DNA of 30,453 nucleotides, taken from Clostridiales bacterium (GTDB lineage: Bacteria > Bacillota_A > Clostridia > Christensenellales > Christensenellaceae). A model generated the notes under the pieces. It did not search any database and was not told the origin of the DNA. It worked only from the letters and a program-made list of their open reading frames with translations. Each line of letters starts with the position of its first letter. Position 1 is the stretch's first letter. Below are positions 14,120 to 22,929 of the stretch, piece by piece. The position numbers were made by a program, and so were the translations under genes. Where the stretch lies: assembly GCA_003149735.1 (NCBI GenBank), contig QANA01000058.1:1-30453 (forward strand), written 5' to 3'.

Positions 14120-16003
14120 TTAAGACATATATTGTTTAGTATATACTACCTCGCCGTTTAAGTAAATATAGATTGTATAATCCATGTCCTTAAATTTTGT
14201 ATCCAAGCTCATGCGATAACTCTCTCCATCTGCAAACAGCTTTTCAAACTCCAGGCTATCCTTACAAGTGTATTCATCCACGATAAATTCATAACAACAT
14301 ATCTGGTCATCCCAAAAAGCCGCTGTAATGCACATATAGGCATCTTGATGATACGATACTGCCCCACCGGGGATTTCCACTTGCAGCTGGCAGACAGATG
14401 AAGGCTGCTGCACTGTCAACTCCATATAAGCAAGTGAAACTTCGATCATATCGCTGGTGGGATACTGAGCCACCACTTGTCCTGGACTGCCTGCCATATC
14501 AATCATGTTAATCAATACTCTGCCAAATCCGGCTTCCGAAGCCTGAGATACAGCCGTAAACATATCTTGGCCAACCAACTGCGGAATAACTTCTGCCAAT
14601 TGACTATTCACGTGATTGACCTGAAGCACAACCGTCGCATCTGCAGAAACGCGTTCTCCACTATCCGGATACTGCCCTACTACTTCTCCATCTTCTGCAG
14701 CAGCATCGTATACCCCTTCTGTTACCACTTGCGTAAAACCGACTTTGCGAAGTGTCTCTTCCGCGTTTTGTTCATCCATGCCAATCAAGTTCGGCATATC
14801 CAGCAATTCTCCTGCTCCCAGACTCACAACCGCCTGCACTTTCTCACCGCGCTCTACCAACACCCCCATCTGCGGCGTTTGAGAAAGAATCCGACCTTCC
14901 TCAACCTGCGCATTTGCTTCATAAGTATATTCTAATTCCAGATCATATTGTTCAACAATGCGCTGAGCCTCTTCCAATGTCTTGTTTTGCAGCGCAGGCA
15001 TATATACGGCTTCTGTTTTTCTCCTGCTTACCGAAGACCAAAGATTCAGAATCACCACGGCCAAAATTACAGTTAATACCCCGAGAATTACAAACCGATT
15101 CACGGTATTACTTCCATGCCGACGCACTTTCCGATTCGTGTGCTCTTCCTGCTCACGATAATTTTTTATATAAGCACCTTCCGGAAAACGCAATGCCTTT
15201 TCCAAATCCTTTCGCATCTGCATAAAGGATTGATATCTATCACTCTTCTGTTTTCGAAGCGCTTTCAAAATGATATGCTCTATACTATGCGGAAGATCCG
15301 GCGCATACAGGCAGGGAGAATCAGGAGTCTGATGAATTTGCTTCAGTGCAATAGCAACTTTTTCTTCTCCCGTAAAGGGTAGTTTTCCGGTCATCAACTC
15401 ATAGAGCAGAATGCCCATGGAATAGATATCTGTATATTTATCTGTTTTTTCTCCTTTCGCTTGTTCCGGAGAAAAATATTCTACAGTTCCAAATACTTCT
15501 TCCTGAGCACTTTCTCCCGATTCTGCAGCTTCTGCCGTACCAAAATCCAGAATAATCGGCTCCAGACAGGCATCCAGCATCACATTGGCCGGTTTTAAAT
15601 CCCGATGAACAACCCCCATAGAATGGGCATACTCCATAGCACTGCATATTTTCTCCGCAATTTCTATTTTCTGCTCCATGGTAAGTATTCCCTGCTCAAT
15701 ATAGCTTTTCAGCGTGCAGCCCTCAACATACTCCATGATATAATAAGCGAAACTGCCCTGAAATCCATAATTTACCAGATGTGCGATATTGGGATGATTC
15801 AGCTTTTTCAGAAGTTTAATTTCCTTTTTAAATGCTTTTGCATATTGCGGATCCGCAGACAGCTCTGGTTTCAGCAATTTCATTGCATATTGTTTATCCA
15901 GTTTAATATCCTGTACCAGAAAAATATAGCTGGTTCCACCTTCATCAACTGAATGCAAAATACGATAGCGGTCGCCAATCAATGCTTTTTGAGCATCATT
16001 CAT
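14120..16003 (-). CDS. prkC: PASTA-domain Ser/Thr protein kinase (PrkC/StkP type)
   Basis: A 627-residue membrane kinase that senses cell-wall muropeptides. The kinase domain (about 10-265) has the glycine loop VDEGGTSYIFLV, Lys42 in YAMKLLK, HRDLKPANV (about 133-141), DFG (about 143-145) and FGTVEYFSPEQ. A juxtamembrane basic stretch precedes one membrane segment (about 303-322). Three PASTA-like repeats follow, starting at MPALQNKTLEEA, MPNLIGMDEQNAEE and IPQLVGQDMFTAV, and then about 90 further residues of an unrecognised beta-rich domain. ATG at 16003 (AAGGAGG upstream) overlaps the prpC stop by 8 bases; a longer reading from 16057 lacks support. The prpC-prkC-rsgA order is classic. Confidence 0.95.
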   Translation of the reverse strand: MNDAQKALIGDRYRILHSVDEGGTSYIFLVQDIKLDKQYAMKLLKPELSADPQYAKAFKKEIKLLKKLNHPNIAHLVNYGFQGSFAYYIMEYVEGCTLKSYIEQGILTMEQKIEIAEKICSAMEYAHSMGVVHRDLKPANVMLDACLEPIILDFGTAEAAESGESAQEEVFGTVEYFSPEQAKGEKTDKYTDIYSMGILLYELMTGKLPFTGEEKVAIALKQIHQTPDSPCLYAPDLPHSIEHIILKALRKQKSDRYQSFMQMRKDLEKALRFPEGAYIKNYREQEEHTNRKVRRHGSNTVNRFVILGVLTVILAVVILNLWSSVSRRKTEAVYMPALQNKTLEEAQRIVEQYDLELEYTYEANAQVEEGRILSQTPQMGVLVERGEKVQAVVSLGAGELLDMPNLIGMDEQNAEETLRKVGFTQVVTEGVYDAAAEDGEVVGQYPDSGERVSADATVVLQVNHVNSQLAEVIPQLVGQDMFTAVSQASEAGFGRVLINMIDMAGSPGQVVAQYPTSDMIEVSLAYMELTVQQPSSVCQLQVEIPGGAVSYHQDAYMCITAAFWDDQICCYEFIVDEYTCKDSLEFEKLFADGESYRMSLDTKFKDMDYTIYIYLNGEVVYTKQYMS

Positions 16004-16733
16004 TGTCACAACCTCCTTCTGCCCCGGCAATCGCCAGCGCAACAGAGATATTATCACTTCCGCCTCGTTCCAGAGCGGCCTTCAGCAATGTCTTTGCCTT
16101 TTGTTCTGCAGTTTCTTTGACTTCCAAATATCGCTGCAGTTCCTCATTTGAAAAATAGGAACTCAACCCGTCTGAGCACAAAAGCAAAATATCTCCTTTT
16201 TCCACAGAGGTTTCTATCAGATCAACTTCCAAATTTTCCATTCCCAATGCCCGGGTAATCATACTGCGATAAGGACTTACCCGTGCCTCTTCGCTGGTCA
16301 TCTTACCTTTTTCCACCAAGTGTTGCACATAGCTATGGTCCGTCGTAAGCTGCTGCAAAGTTTGCTTATGCAATAAATAAGCGCGCGAATCCCCCACATG
16401 AGCCAACAGTACTTTATTTTCCGTACAGGCAGCCACCACAAGCGTAGTTCCCATACTATGATAGGCGACAGGCATATTGCGCGCAATTTCCAAAATGCGT
16501 CGATTTGCCATCTCCACAGCCTGCTTCAACAACGCCGGATCAGGTCGCATATTTTTCATCGCTTCTGCCACACATTCTACTGCTTTCCGACTGGCCAGGC
16601 TGCCTCCGGCATATCCCCCCATGCCATCGGCAACCATCAATACCAACGGAAAATATTTTGTTGCGCCCTGGTAAACAAAATCCTGATTTTCTTCTCTTTC
16701 CCGTCCGACATCCGTTAAAGTAAACACATCCAT
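15996..16733 (-). CDS. prpC: PP2C-type Ser/Thr phosphatase, partner of PrkC
   Basis: A 245-residue PP2C (PPM) phosphatase that reverses PrkC phosphorylation. It shows REREENQDF, the metal-binding VADGMGGYAGG, HSMGTTLVVA, the VGDSRAYLL strand, LLCSDGLSSYF and GGSDNISVAL; the conserved aspartates are all present. ATG at 16733 begins MDVFTLTDVGREREENQD, as in the family, 4 bases after the rlmN stop with a GGGG-rich ribosome-binding region. An open reading back to 16835 only covers the end of rlmN. The 8-base overlap with prkC suggests coupled synthesis of phosphatase and kinase. Confidence 0.95.
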   Translation of the reverse strand: MDVFTLTDVGREREENQDFVYQGATKYFPLVLMVADGMGGYAGGSLASRKAVECVAEAMKNMRPDPALLKQAVEMANRRILEIARNMPVAYHSMGTTLVVAACTENKVLLAHVGDSRAYLLHKQTLQQLTTDHSYVQHLVEKGKMTSEEARVSPYRSMITRALGMENLEVDLIETSVEKGDILLLCSDGLSSYFSNEELQRYLEVKETAEQKAKTLLKAALERGGSDNISVALAIAGAEGGCDNE

Positions 16734-16737
16734 CGTT

Positions 16738-17778
16738 TCATTCCCCGGTTCGTTTCTGGTAGCGTGCACGCAACTGACCACAGGCTCCTTCAATATCCTG
16801 CCCCAATGTTCTTCGGCGCGTCGCCGAAATTTCACGCTTTTTCAACATCTTTTCAAAATTTTGTATTTCTTGTACTGTAGGAGCCCGAAAACGTCCCACA
16901 TTTCCATTGAGCGGAATTAAATTTACGTGGCAAATCTGCCCGCGCAGCAATTGAGCCAATGCATCTGCATCTTCTTCGCCCAAATTGAAATCCGCCAACA
17001 TGATATATTCATAAATGATGCGACGCCCGGTTTTTTCCCCATAAGTGCGCATAGCCTGAATAGTATGTTCCAGAGGATAACCTTTTTCTACCGGCATAAT
17101 CTGCAGGCGTTTTTCCGGAATTGCACTATGCAGTGACAAACAAAGTGTCAACGGCATCCCTTCCTCTGCCAATCGATAAATGGCAGGTGTGATCCCACAG
17201 GTTGAAAGCGAAATATTCCGCAAAGCAATATGCAGACTTTGCTCTCCATGAATGAGTTGAAGGAATCTCACCACCTGCTTATAATTTAACAGTGGTTCTC
17301 CCGTTCCCATCAACACAATATTCGTGATATTTCTCCCCGGCCCCAATTCAGCATTGATGCGCAACACTTCGCCCAACATTTCCCCGGCAGTCATATTGCG
17401 TACCAGGCCGCCTAATCCGGAAGCACAGAACACACATCCCATAGGACAGCCGACCTGTGTTGAAATACACAATGTATTCCCATAGTGATACTGCATCAGA
17501 ACAGCCTCAATCAGATTTCCATCTGCCAACCGCAATAGATATTTACGGGTTCCATCCGAAGAAACCACCACTGTCTCGATTTCCGGATATCCCTCCGTAT
17601 AACGTTCCATCAATTTCTGTCGCAAAGTTTTGGAAAGATTGCTCATCTCAGAAAACGGTCTGCATTGAGTCAGCCATGAATAGACTTGCGCTGCGCGAAA
17701 TGGTTTTTCCCCCATTGCAATCAATTCCTGCTTCAGCTCTTCCGGAGAAAATTCCAAAAGACTTCTTTTTTCAATCAT
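16738..17778 (-). CDS. rlmN: Dual-specificity 23S rRNA (A2503) and tRNA methyltransferase RlmN
   Basis: A 346-residue radical-SAM enzyme that places a C2 methyl group on A2503 of 23S rRNA and A37 of some tRNAs. It shows the radical-SAM cluster CPMGCVFC (about Cys111, 115, 118), the GTGEPLLNY motif, LSTCGITP, LCLSLHSA, and EGACGQL at the C-terminus with the cysteine that forms the covalent RNA intermediate. Length is normal. ATG at 17778 has AGGAG 8 bases upstream and overlaps the rsmB stop by 8 bases (ATGATTGA); the frame open to 17823 only covers rsmB. No feature suggests the resistance paralogue Cfr. Confidence 0.95.
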   Translation of the reverse strand: MIEKRSLLEFSPEELKQELIAMGEKPFRAAQVYSWLTQCRPFSEMSNLSKTLRQKLMERYTEGYPEIETVVVSSDGTRKYLLRLADGNLIEAVLMQYHYGNTLCISTQVGCPMGCVFCASGLGGLVRNMTAGEMLGEVLRINAELGPGRNITNIVLMGTGEPLLNYKQVVRFLQLIHGEQSLHIALRNISLSTCGITPAIYRLAEEGMPLTLCLSLHSAIPEKRLQIMPVEKGYPLEHTIQAMRTYGEKTGRRIIYEYIMLADFNLGEEDADALAQLLRGQICHVNLIPLNGNVGRFRAPTVQEIQNFEKMLKKREISATRRRTLGQDIEGACGQLRARYQKRTGE

Positions 17779-19093
17779 TCTTCTTTCTCCTCGCTTTCGC
17801 AATAAAAAAGCCATCCACACCATCCAAATGCGGGAACAATTGCAAACCGCCTGCCTTCACTCGTCCTATCAGTTGCTCCGGCAATCCGCCGAGCAGTCCA
17901 TCTGCTTCAAAATCCGAGCATTGCTGCAAAAACCATTGAAAATTTTCTTCATTCTCCTGCCGGTTAATCGTACAGGTAGAATAAATTAATGTGCCACCCG
18001 GCTTCACATATTCTGCACAAACTTTCAATATATTTTTTTGCGTCTGTACAATTTCCTGTAAATCTTCATCTGTTTTGGAGAACTTGATATCCGGCTTTCG
18101 ATAAAGCAAACCTAACGCGGAACAAGGAGCATCCACCAAAACAACGTCAAATTGTTTTATTGCATCCACCCGCAAAACAGTAGCATCCTGTACCATTACT
18201 TCAGCGTTGACCCCTAATCTGGTAAAATTTTCCTGCATCAATTGTACACGATGTTCATGCAAATCCCATGCCTGTAAATACGCCGGCTTCCTTTCCGCCA
18301 GATATGCAGTTTTTCCGCCTGGAGCTGCGCATACATCCAGTACCCAATCCCCCGGCTGTACATCTGCCGCCCTGCAAACCAGCATGGAAGATTCTCCCTG
18401 CACCGTCAGTAAGCCCTTTCGATACAGATCCAGCTCATCTACTGAAGAGATGTTTTTGATATACAGGCAATCGGAAACATACTGTCCCGGTATAAAATGA
18501 AGCCCACGCCCTTCCAGTTTTCGCTGTAGAGATTCTTTATCTGCTTTTAAGTGATTGATGCGTATGCTGGTATATGCTTCCGGTTTATGATATGAAAGCA
18601 TCTCCCATGCAAAATCAAAGCCATACTCTTTAATATACATTTGTGCAATCCAACGTGGATAACTGTACATTATTGAGAGAAAACCTGCCGGATCCTGCTC
18701 CCGAGCCGGATATGCAACCTCTCCCAAATGCTCTGCCACGTTGCGAAGCACCGCATTGACAAATCCCTTTAGCTGGCGCTTTTTGGAAGCTGCAATCAGC
18801 TTGACGCTCTCATTGACTGCTGCGCTCACAGGCACACTTTCAAAAAACATCAATTGACAGACACCAATTCTCAGCACATTGCGAACATAGCGGTGAATCC
18901 TATTGGCTTTTGCAAAATAATCAATTACATAATCAATACGCAGCAAATTTTCCAATGTAGTATATACCAATGCTGCCGCAAAGCGCCGTTTTTGTTTTTC
19001 CAATCCTTTCAGATATTTTTTTACGGCTAAATTCAGGTATGCCCCTTCTTCCACTTCCGCTAAGATTTCTACCGCTATTTTTCTGCTCTTCAA
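17771..19093 (-). CDS. rsmB: 16S rRNA (cytosine-967-C5)-methyltransferase RsmB
   Basis: A 440-residue protein with an N-terminal NusB-like RNA-binding domain (about 1-140, including VYTTLENLLRIDYVID and AAVNESVKLI) and a C-terminal NOL1/NOP2/Sun m5C methyltransferase domain. The latter has CAAPGGKT for SAM binding, DAPCSALG with one catalytic cysteine and STCTINRQENEE with the second. Length is standard. The start is TTG at 19093, with AGGAG 9 bases upstream. It follows fmt by 20 bases and overlaps rlmN by 8 bases. Confidence 0.95.
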   Translation of the reverse strand: MKSRKIAVEILAEVEEGAYLNLAVKKYLKGLEKQKRRFAAALVYTTLENLLRIDYVIDYFAKANRIHRYVRNVLRIGVCQLMFFESVPVSAAVNESVKLIAASKKRQLKGFVNAVLRNVAEHLGEVAYPAREQDPAGFLSIMYSYPRWIAQMYIKEYGFDFAWEMLSYHKPEAYTSIRINHLKADKESLQRKLEGRGLHFIPGQYVSDCLYIKNISSVDELDLYRKGLLTVQGESSMLVCRAADVQPGDWVLDVCAAPGGKTAYLAERKPAYLQAWDLHEHRVQLMQENFTRLGVNAEVMVQDATVLRVDAIKQFDVVLVDAPCSALGLLYRKPDIKFSKTDEDLQEIVQTQKNILKVCAEYVKPGGTLIYSTCTINRQENEENFQWFLQQCSDFEADGLLGGLPEQLIGRVKAGGLQLFPHLDGVDGFFIAKARRKKND

Positions 19094-19113
19094 AATTCTA
19101 TTCTCCTAAAATT

Positions 19114-20049
19114 TCAACATAAACGCATCCCCTGCTGCAACATTTTTCCTTTACCCCGCAGAAAATCCTCTGCCCGCATTTCTTTTGCGCCCGGATATTG
19201 CAGCCGCAAAATACGCACCGCACCCTCTCCTGCTGCCACAATCAACCCCTGCTTTGCATTTGCCAACAGAATTTCCCCGGGTGCACCGGCATACTCGCCT
19301 TCTTCCACCTGTGCAAACATCAATTTGATCTTTACATCTCCTAAAAATGTGTAAGCACCCGGCTCCGGATTTGCGCCACGGATCAGATTCACAATTTGTT
19401 GTGCAGGCTTCGTAAAATCCACTTTTCCAAAGCCTTTTTCAAACATAGCCGCATAAGTCACTTGCTCTTCCTGCTGTGGGTGGCGTTCCAAGGTACCTTT
19501 CTGCAGTTTTTCCAATGTTCTCTGCAATGTCACGGCGCCCAATTGCGCCAGTTTTTCTCTCAACGAGCCGCCTGTATCCTCGGGCAAAATCGGCAGCATA
19601 TCCTGTTCCAGAATATCGCCTGCATCAACCTCCCGCACAGTATACATCGTTGTGATACCTGTCCGTGTTTTTCCATCCATAATAGCCCGTTCAATAGGCG
19701 CCGCTCCCCGATACTCCGGCAAAAGCGAAGCATGCACATTGATACACCCATATTTAGGAATCGCCAGCACCTTATTGGAAAGAATTTGCCCAAAAGCCGC
19801 CGTAATCATCAAATCCGGTGCCAATTCTTTTAAAAAATCCAATCCCTCCCGGGAAATTTTTTCATACTGATATACCGGAATTCCCAACTCCTGCGCTCGC
19901 AGCTTCACCGGTGGCGCAACAAATTTATGCCCCCGCCCCTTGGGCCGATCCGGCTGAGTAATTACTGCGCACACCTCATATCCCTGTTCCGACAGCATAT
20001 TGAGTGAAGGGACAGCAAATTCCGGTGTTCCCAAAAACACGATCCGCAA
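19114..20049 (-). CDS. fmt: Methionyl-tRNA formyltransferase
   Basis: A 311-residue enzyme that formylates initiator Met-tRNA using 10-formyl-THF. It begins (M)RIVFLGTPEFAVPSL, then has the catalytic-core motif NVHASLLPEYRGAAPI, VREVDAGDIL, and a C-terminal OB-like domain (GAYTFLGDVKIKL). The start is TTG at 20049, with GGAGG (20063-20059) 9 bases upstream and only 1 base between it and the def stop. A frame reaching 20091 runs back into def and adds non-family residues. The adjacent def encodes the enzyme that later removes the formyl group. Confidence 0.96.
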   Translation of the reverse strand: MRIVFLGTPEFAVPSLNMLSEQGYEVCAVITQPDRPKGRGHKFVAPPVKLRAQELGIPVYQYEKISREGLDFLKELAPDLMITAAFGQILSNKVLAIPKYGCINVHASLLPEYRGAAPIERAIMDGKTRTGITTMYTVREVDAGDILEQDMLPILPEDTGGSLREKLAQLGAVTLQRTLEKLQKGTLERHPQQEEQVTYAAMFEKGFGKVDFTKPAQQIVNLIRGANPEPGAYTFLGDVKIKLMFAQVEEGEYAGAPGEILLANAKQGLIVAAGEGAVRILRLQYPGAKEMRAEDFLRGKGKMLQQGMRLC

Positions 20050-20050
20050 T

Positions 20051-20527
20051 TTAACCTTCCTCCGGATATTCTTCATCCTCTGCCATCTCACGGCTCATCC
20101 GATCCAGAAACAGAACTCCATCCAGATGATCCAATTCATGACAAAAAGCTCTTGCCAACAGACCCTCACCCGTATACTCCTGCATTTTTCCGTAGCGATC
20201 CAGTGCCCGCACGGTAACTTTGCTGGGGCGCGTCACAATACCACGACGCTCTCCGCAGGAAAGGCACGCCTCCGGACCCGTTTGTTCTCCGGAAAATGCA
20301 ATAATTTCCGGATTAATCAATTCGATCAGTCCTTCTCCCACATCAATCACAACAATGCGACGCAATACACCTACCTGCGGTGCTGCCAAGCCAACACCCT
20401 CCGCAAAATTCATTGTCTCTGCCATATCATCCAACAGCGTCAAAATATGCGGTGTGATTTCCTTTACCGGGCGACACACCTTTTTTAAACGCTCATCCGG
20501 TTCTTTTACAATATCTCTAAGTGCCAT
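20051..20527 (-). CDS. def: Peptide deformylase
   Basis: A 158-residue metalloenzyme that removes the N-formyl group from new proteins. It has motif 1 GVGLAAPQVG, motif 2 EACLS with metal ligand Cys88, and motif 3 HELDH (about 130-134) with ligands His130 and His134 and catalytic Glu131. Motif 2 departs from the usual EGCLSVPG: it reads EACLSCGERRG, with Ala for Gly and a second cysteine three residues after the ligand. An acidic tail (EMAEDEEYPEEG) ends the protein. The ATG at 20527 has GGGAGG 8 bases upstream. It lies between priA and fmt as in B. subtilis. Confidence 0.96.
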   Translation of the reverse strand: MALRDIVKEPDERLKKVCRPVKEITPHILTLLDDMAETMNFAEGVGLAAPQVGVLRRIVVIDVGEGLIELINPEIIAFSGEQTGPEACLSCGERRGIVTRPSKVTVRALDRYGKMQEYTGEGLLARAFCHELDHLDGVLFLDRMSREMAEDEEYPEEG

Positions 20528-20553
20528 AACTGATTACCTCCCAAAATAATTAT

Positions 20554-22788
20554 TTAATTAATATCATAAGGATCGATGTCGATGCCAACTGTCACCCCGC
20601 TTTTACGGCGGATCTGTTCCCACACATCGTATAAACGTTCCTTAATTGCATTCAGATTGCGTCCTACTCGTACTTTAAGCACAATATGATATCTGCTCTT
20701 TCCATCCAGTTTTGCTATCGGTGCCGGTTTGGCTGCAAACAGCAAAATTTCCTGTTCATATGGTTGCAGCTCCTGTGCCAGTTTTTGTTTCGTTTCCATG
20801 CAAAGTTTTTCAGCTTTTGCCTGTTCAGTATGTGTAAAAACCAAGCGATATACTCTCGCAAACGGAGGCTTTCCCGTCACCTTACGAAAAGCAATTTCCG
20901 TTTGATAAAATCCTTTATAGTCATGCTGTGCCGCATATTGTATGGCATAATGGTCGGGGTTAAACGTCTGTATCACCACTTGCCCTTTCTGCTTTCTGCC
21001 TGCTCTTCCGCCCACCTGTTCAATCATGGAAAAGGTCTTTTCCTCTTGACGATAATCGCCGGAAAGCAGCATGGAATCAGCCGATATCATTGCCGCTAAT
21101 GTGACATTTTCAAAATCCAGCCCTCTGGAAATCATCTGTGTTCCTACCAGGATATCTGCATCGCCTCTGCGAAATGCTTCAAAAATTACCTGATGTGCAT
21201 TTTTCTTACGCGTAGTGTCAAAATCCATACGCAAAATTCTTGCCTTCGGAAACAATTGCTGCAATTGTTCCTGTATTTTTTCCGTGCCCATACCGGTATA
21301 CCGCATAAAAGGCTCTCCACAGACCGGGCAGACATTGGAAGCCGAGAAAGCCCTTCCACAATAATGACACAGTAATTGCCCACTCTCTTTATGATATTTT
21401 AGCGGCAGATCACAATGTGTACACATACGGGCATTTCCACAAGAAGGGCAAACTACACTGGAGGCATATCCTCTTCGGTTGAGAAATACCATTGCCTGCT
21501 TCTTTTGCGCAAGCGTCTGTTCCAGAGCTCTGTAAAGAAATCCACTGATAGGACCTCGATTACCTTTTTGAAACTCCTCTTTCATATCGACAATGTGCAT
21601 TGTCGGCAAAGGCAGATTGCCAATGCGCTCAGGCATTTCCAACAATTGGTAAATTCCCAATTCTGCTTTCGCATAATCTTCGATCAAAGGCGTGGCACTG
21701 GCCAGCACCAAGGGGGATCCGGCAATTTTGCAGCGCATATTGGCAATTTCCGCAGCATGATAAGGTGGGTGATTTTCTGCTTTATAGCTCTCTGCCTGCT
21801 CCTCATCCAGAATAATAAGCCCGATATTTTTCAATGGCATAAAAACTGCCGAACGGGCTCCCAGCACAATACGCGCTTCTCCGCTCTGTACGCGACGCCA
21901 TTCATCAAACCTTTCTCCATCCGAAAGGCCGCTGTGAAATAGTGCAATTTCCGAACCAAAATGCCGGGAAAATTCCGCCAGAATCTGCGGCGTAATAGAA
22001 ATCTCCGGTACCAGAACGATCGCTGTTTTTCCCAAAGCAAGCGCTTGTTTCACACAGGCAATGTATACTTCCGTCTTGCCGCTGCCCGTCACTCCATGAA
22101 GCAAAAAGGTTTTGTTTATCCCCGTTTTGACTGCTGCTCCGATTTGTTGAATCGCATTGTTTTGCGCCGGAGTATAGGAAATCTCTCTTGGTTCCTGCAC
22201 AGTTCCCCGGTAGGGAGTTCGATACTGTGCCCGTTCAACGATCGTCAAAATTCCTTTTTGTTCCAATTGACGGACACTGGCGTGATTCAGCACAGCCGTT
22301 GGGCACTCTTCCTGCTCCATCAATATTTGCAGTGTCTTTAATTTATTTTTTGCCTTTACCGACCCGTTCTTGGCATAGCAGGCAGCTATCTCCTGCTGTC
22401 CCCGCAACTTATCTGTCAATACTGCAATACGAACTGTTTTGGCGCGAATTCGTTCTCCCCGCAATTTTGCCGGAAACATCAAACGCAGTGCAAAAGCCAT
22501 CGTAGTGCGGTACTTTGCGCAAATATAAGCGGCCAGCTGGATTTGCTCCTCATTGACTACCGGCTGCTCATCCAGCACGCGCAAAACCGGCTTAATCCGT
22601 TCCGGCGGCAGTTCGGAAGCCTGCTTTTGTTCAAGCACAATCCCTTCCACTGTCGTTTTTCCAAAAGGCACCACGACTCGACAGCCAGGCAAAACCACCA
22701 TATCTTCCGGCAAAGCATAATCAAATATTTGGTCGACATTGCTATGTGCAATATCAACAATTACCTGAACATAAGCATAATTCTCCAT
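20554..22788 (-). CDS. priA: Primosomal replication restart helicase PriA
   Basis: A 744-residue superfamily 2 helicase that reloads the replisome at stalled forks. The N-terminal DNA-binding domain (VQVIVDIAHSNVDQIFDYAL, VVVPFGKTTVEG) precedes helicase motifs GVTGSGKTEVYI (Walker A) and LDEEQAES, a variant of the usual DEEH box. A zinc-binding segment carries four Cys pairs (CPSCG, CTHC, CHYCG, CPVCG), followed by GTQMISRGLDF and QVGGRAGR. ATG at 22788 gives the family start; the frame open to 23028 runs through the coaBC terminator. There is no Shine-Dalgarno, and the promoter at 22796-22824 predicts a leaderless mRNA. It is first in the 15-gene chain ending at sigH. Confidence 0.95.
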   Translation of the reverse strand: MENYAYVQVIVDIAHSNVDQIFDYALPEDMVVLPGCRVVVPFGKTTVEGIVLEQKQASELPPERIKPVLRVLDEQPVVNEEQIQLAAYICAKYRTTMAFALRLMFPAKLRGERIRAKTVRIAVLTDKLRGQQEIAACYAKNGSVKAKNKLKTLQILMEQEECPTAVLNHASVRQLEQKGILTIVERAQYRTPYRGTVQEPREISYTPAQNNAIQQIGAAVKTGINKTFLLHGVTGSGKTEVYIACVKQALALGKTAIVLVPEISITPQILAEFSRHFGSEIALFHSGLSDGERFDEWRRVQSGEARIVLGARSAVFMPLKNIGLIILDEEQAESYKAENHPPYHAAEIANMRCKIAGSPLVLASATPLIEDYAKAELGIYQLLEMPERIGNLPLPTMHIVDMKEEFQKGNRGPISGFLYRALEQTLAQKKQAMVFLNRRGYASSVVCPSCGNARMCTHCDLPLKYHKESGQLLCHYCGRAFSASNVCPVCGEPFMRYTGMGTEKIQEQLQQLFPKARILRMDFDTTRKKNAHQVIFEAFRRGDADILVGTQMISRGLDFENVTLAAMISADSMLLSGDYRQEEKTFSMIEQVGGRAGRKQKGQVVIQTFNPDHYAIQYAAQHDYKGFYQTEIAFRKVTGKPPFARVYRLVFTHTEQAKAEKLCMETKQKLAQELQPYEQEILLFAAKPAPIAKLDGKSRYHIVLKVRVGRNLNAIKERLYDVWEQIRRKSGVTVGIDIDPYDIN

Positions 22789-22795
22789 ATTGCAT

Positions 22796-22824
22796 ATTAT
22801 AGCACAGTTATCTACCCCTATCAA
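22796..22824 (-). promoter_or_regulatory. Sigma-A promoter of the priA operon, abutting the start codon
   Basis: On the minus strand TTGATA (22824-22819), a 17-base spacer and TATAAT (22801-22796) with an upstream TG (TGC before TATAAT, an extended -10) form a strong sigma-A promoter. Seven bases separate the -10 box from the A of the priA ATG at 22788, which places the expected transcription start on or beside that A. The remaining sequence between the coaBC terminator and this promoter (22825-22898) shows nothing else recognisable. Confidence 0.87.
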
Positions 22825-22898
22825 AATTTCCACAACATATTCCAAAAAACTTTTTCCGCCACAGATTTTCTCGGCTTCTCCCTCACCCCAAAAAGGGA

Positions 22899-22929
22899 AA
22901 ATAAAAAGCTCTGTAAATACAGAGCTTTT
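22899..22929 (-). terminator. Intrinsic terminator of the yicC-coaBC operon
   Basis: A perfect 11-base-pair stem (22904-22914 with 22919-22929, AAAAGCTCTGT), a 4-base loop and a downstream TTTTATTTT-like tract on the minus strand. The coaBC stop codon TAA (22930-22928) lies at the base of the stem, so a ribosome terminating coaBC sits on the hairpin. It insulates the unit from the priA promoter. Confidence 0.92.

Noticed and set aside
15996..17823. Longer N-termini for prpC, prkC and rlmN
   Set aside because: The extra codons only retrace the upstream gene in another frame, while family-conserved starts with Shine-Dalgarno sites are present.
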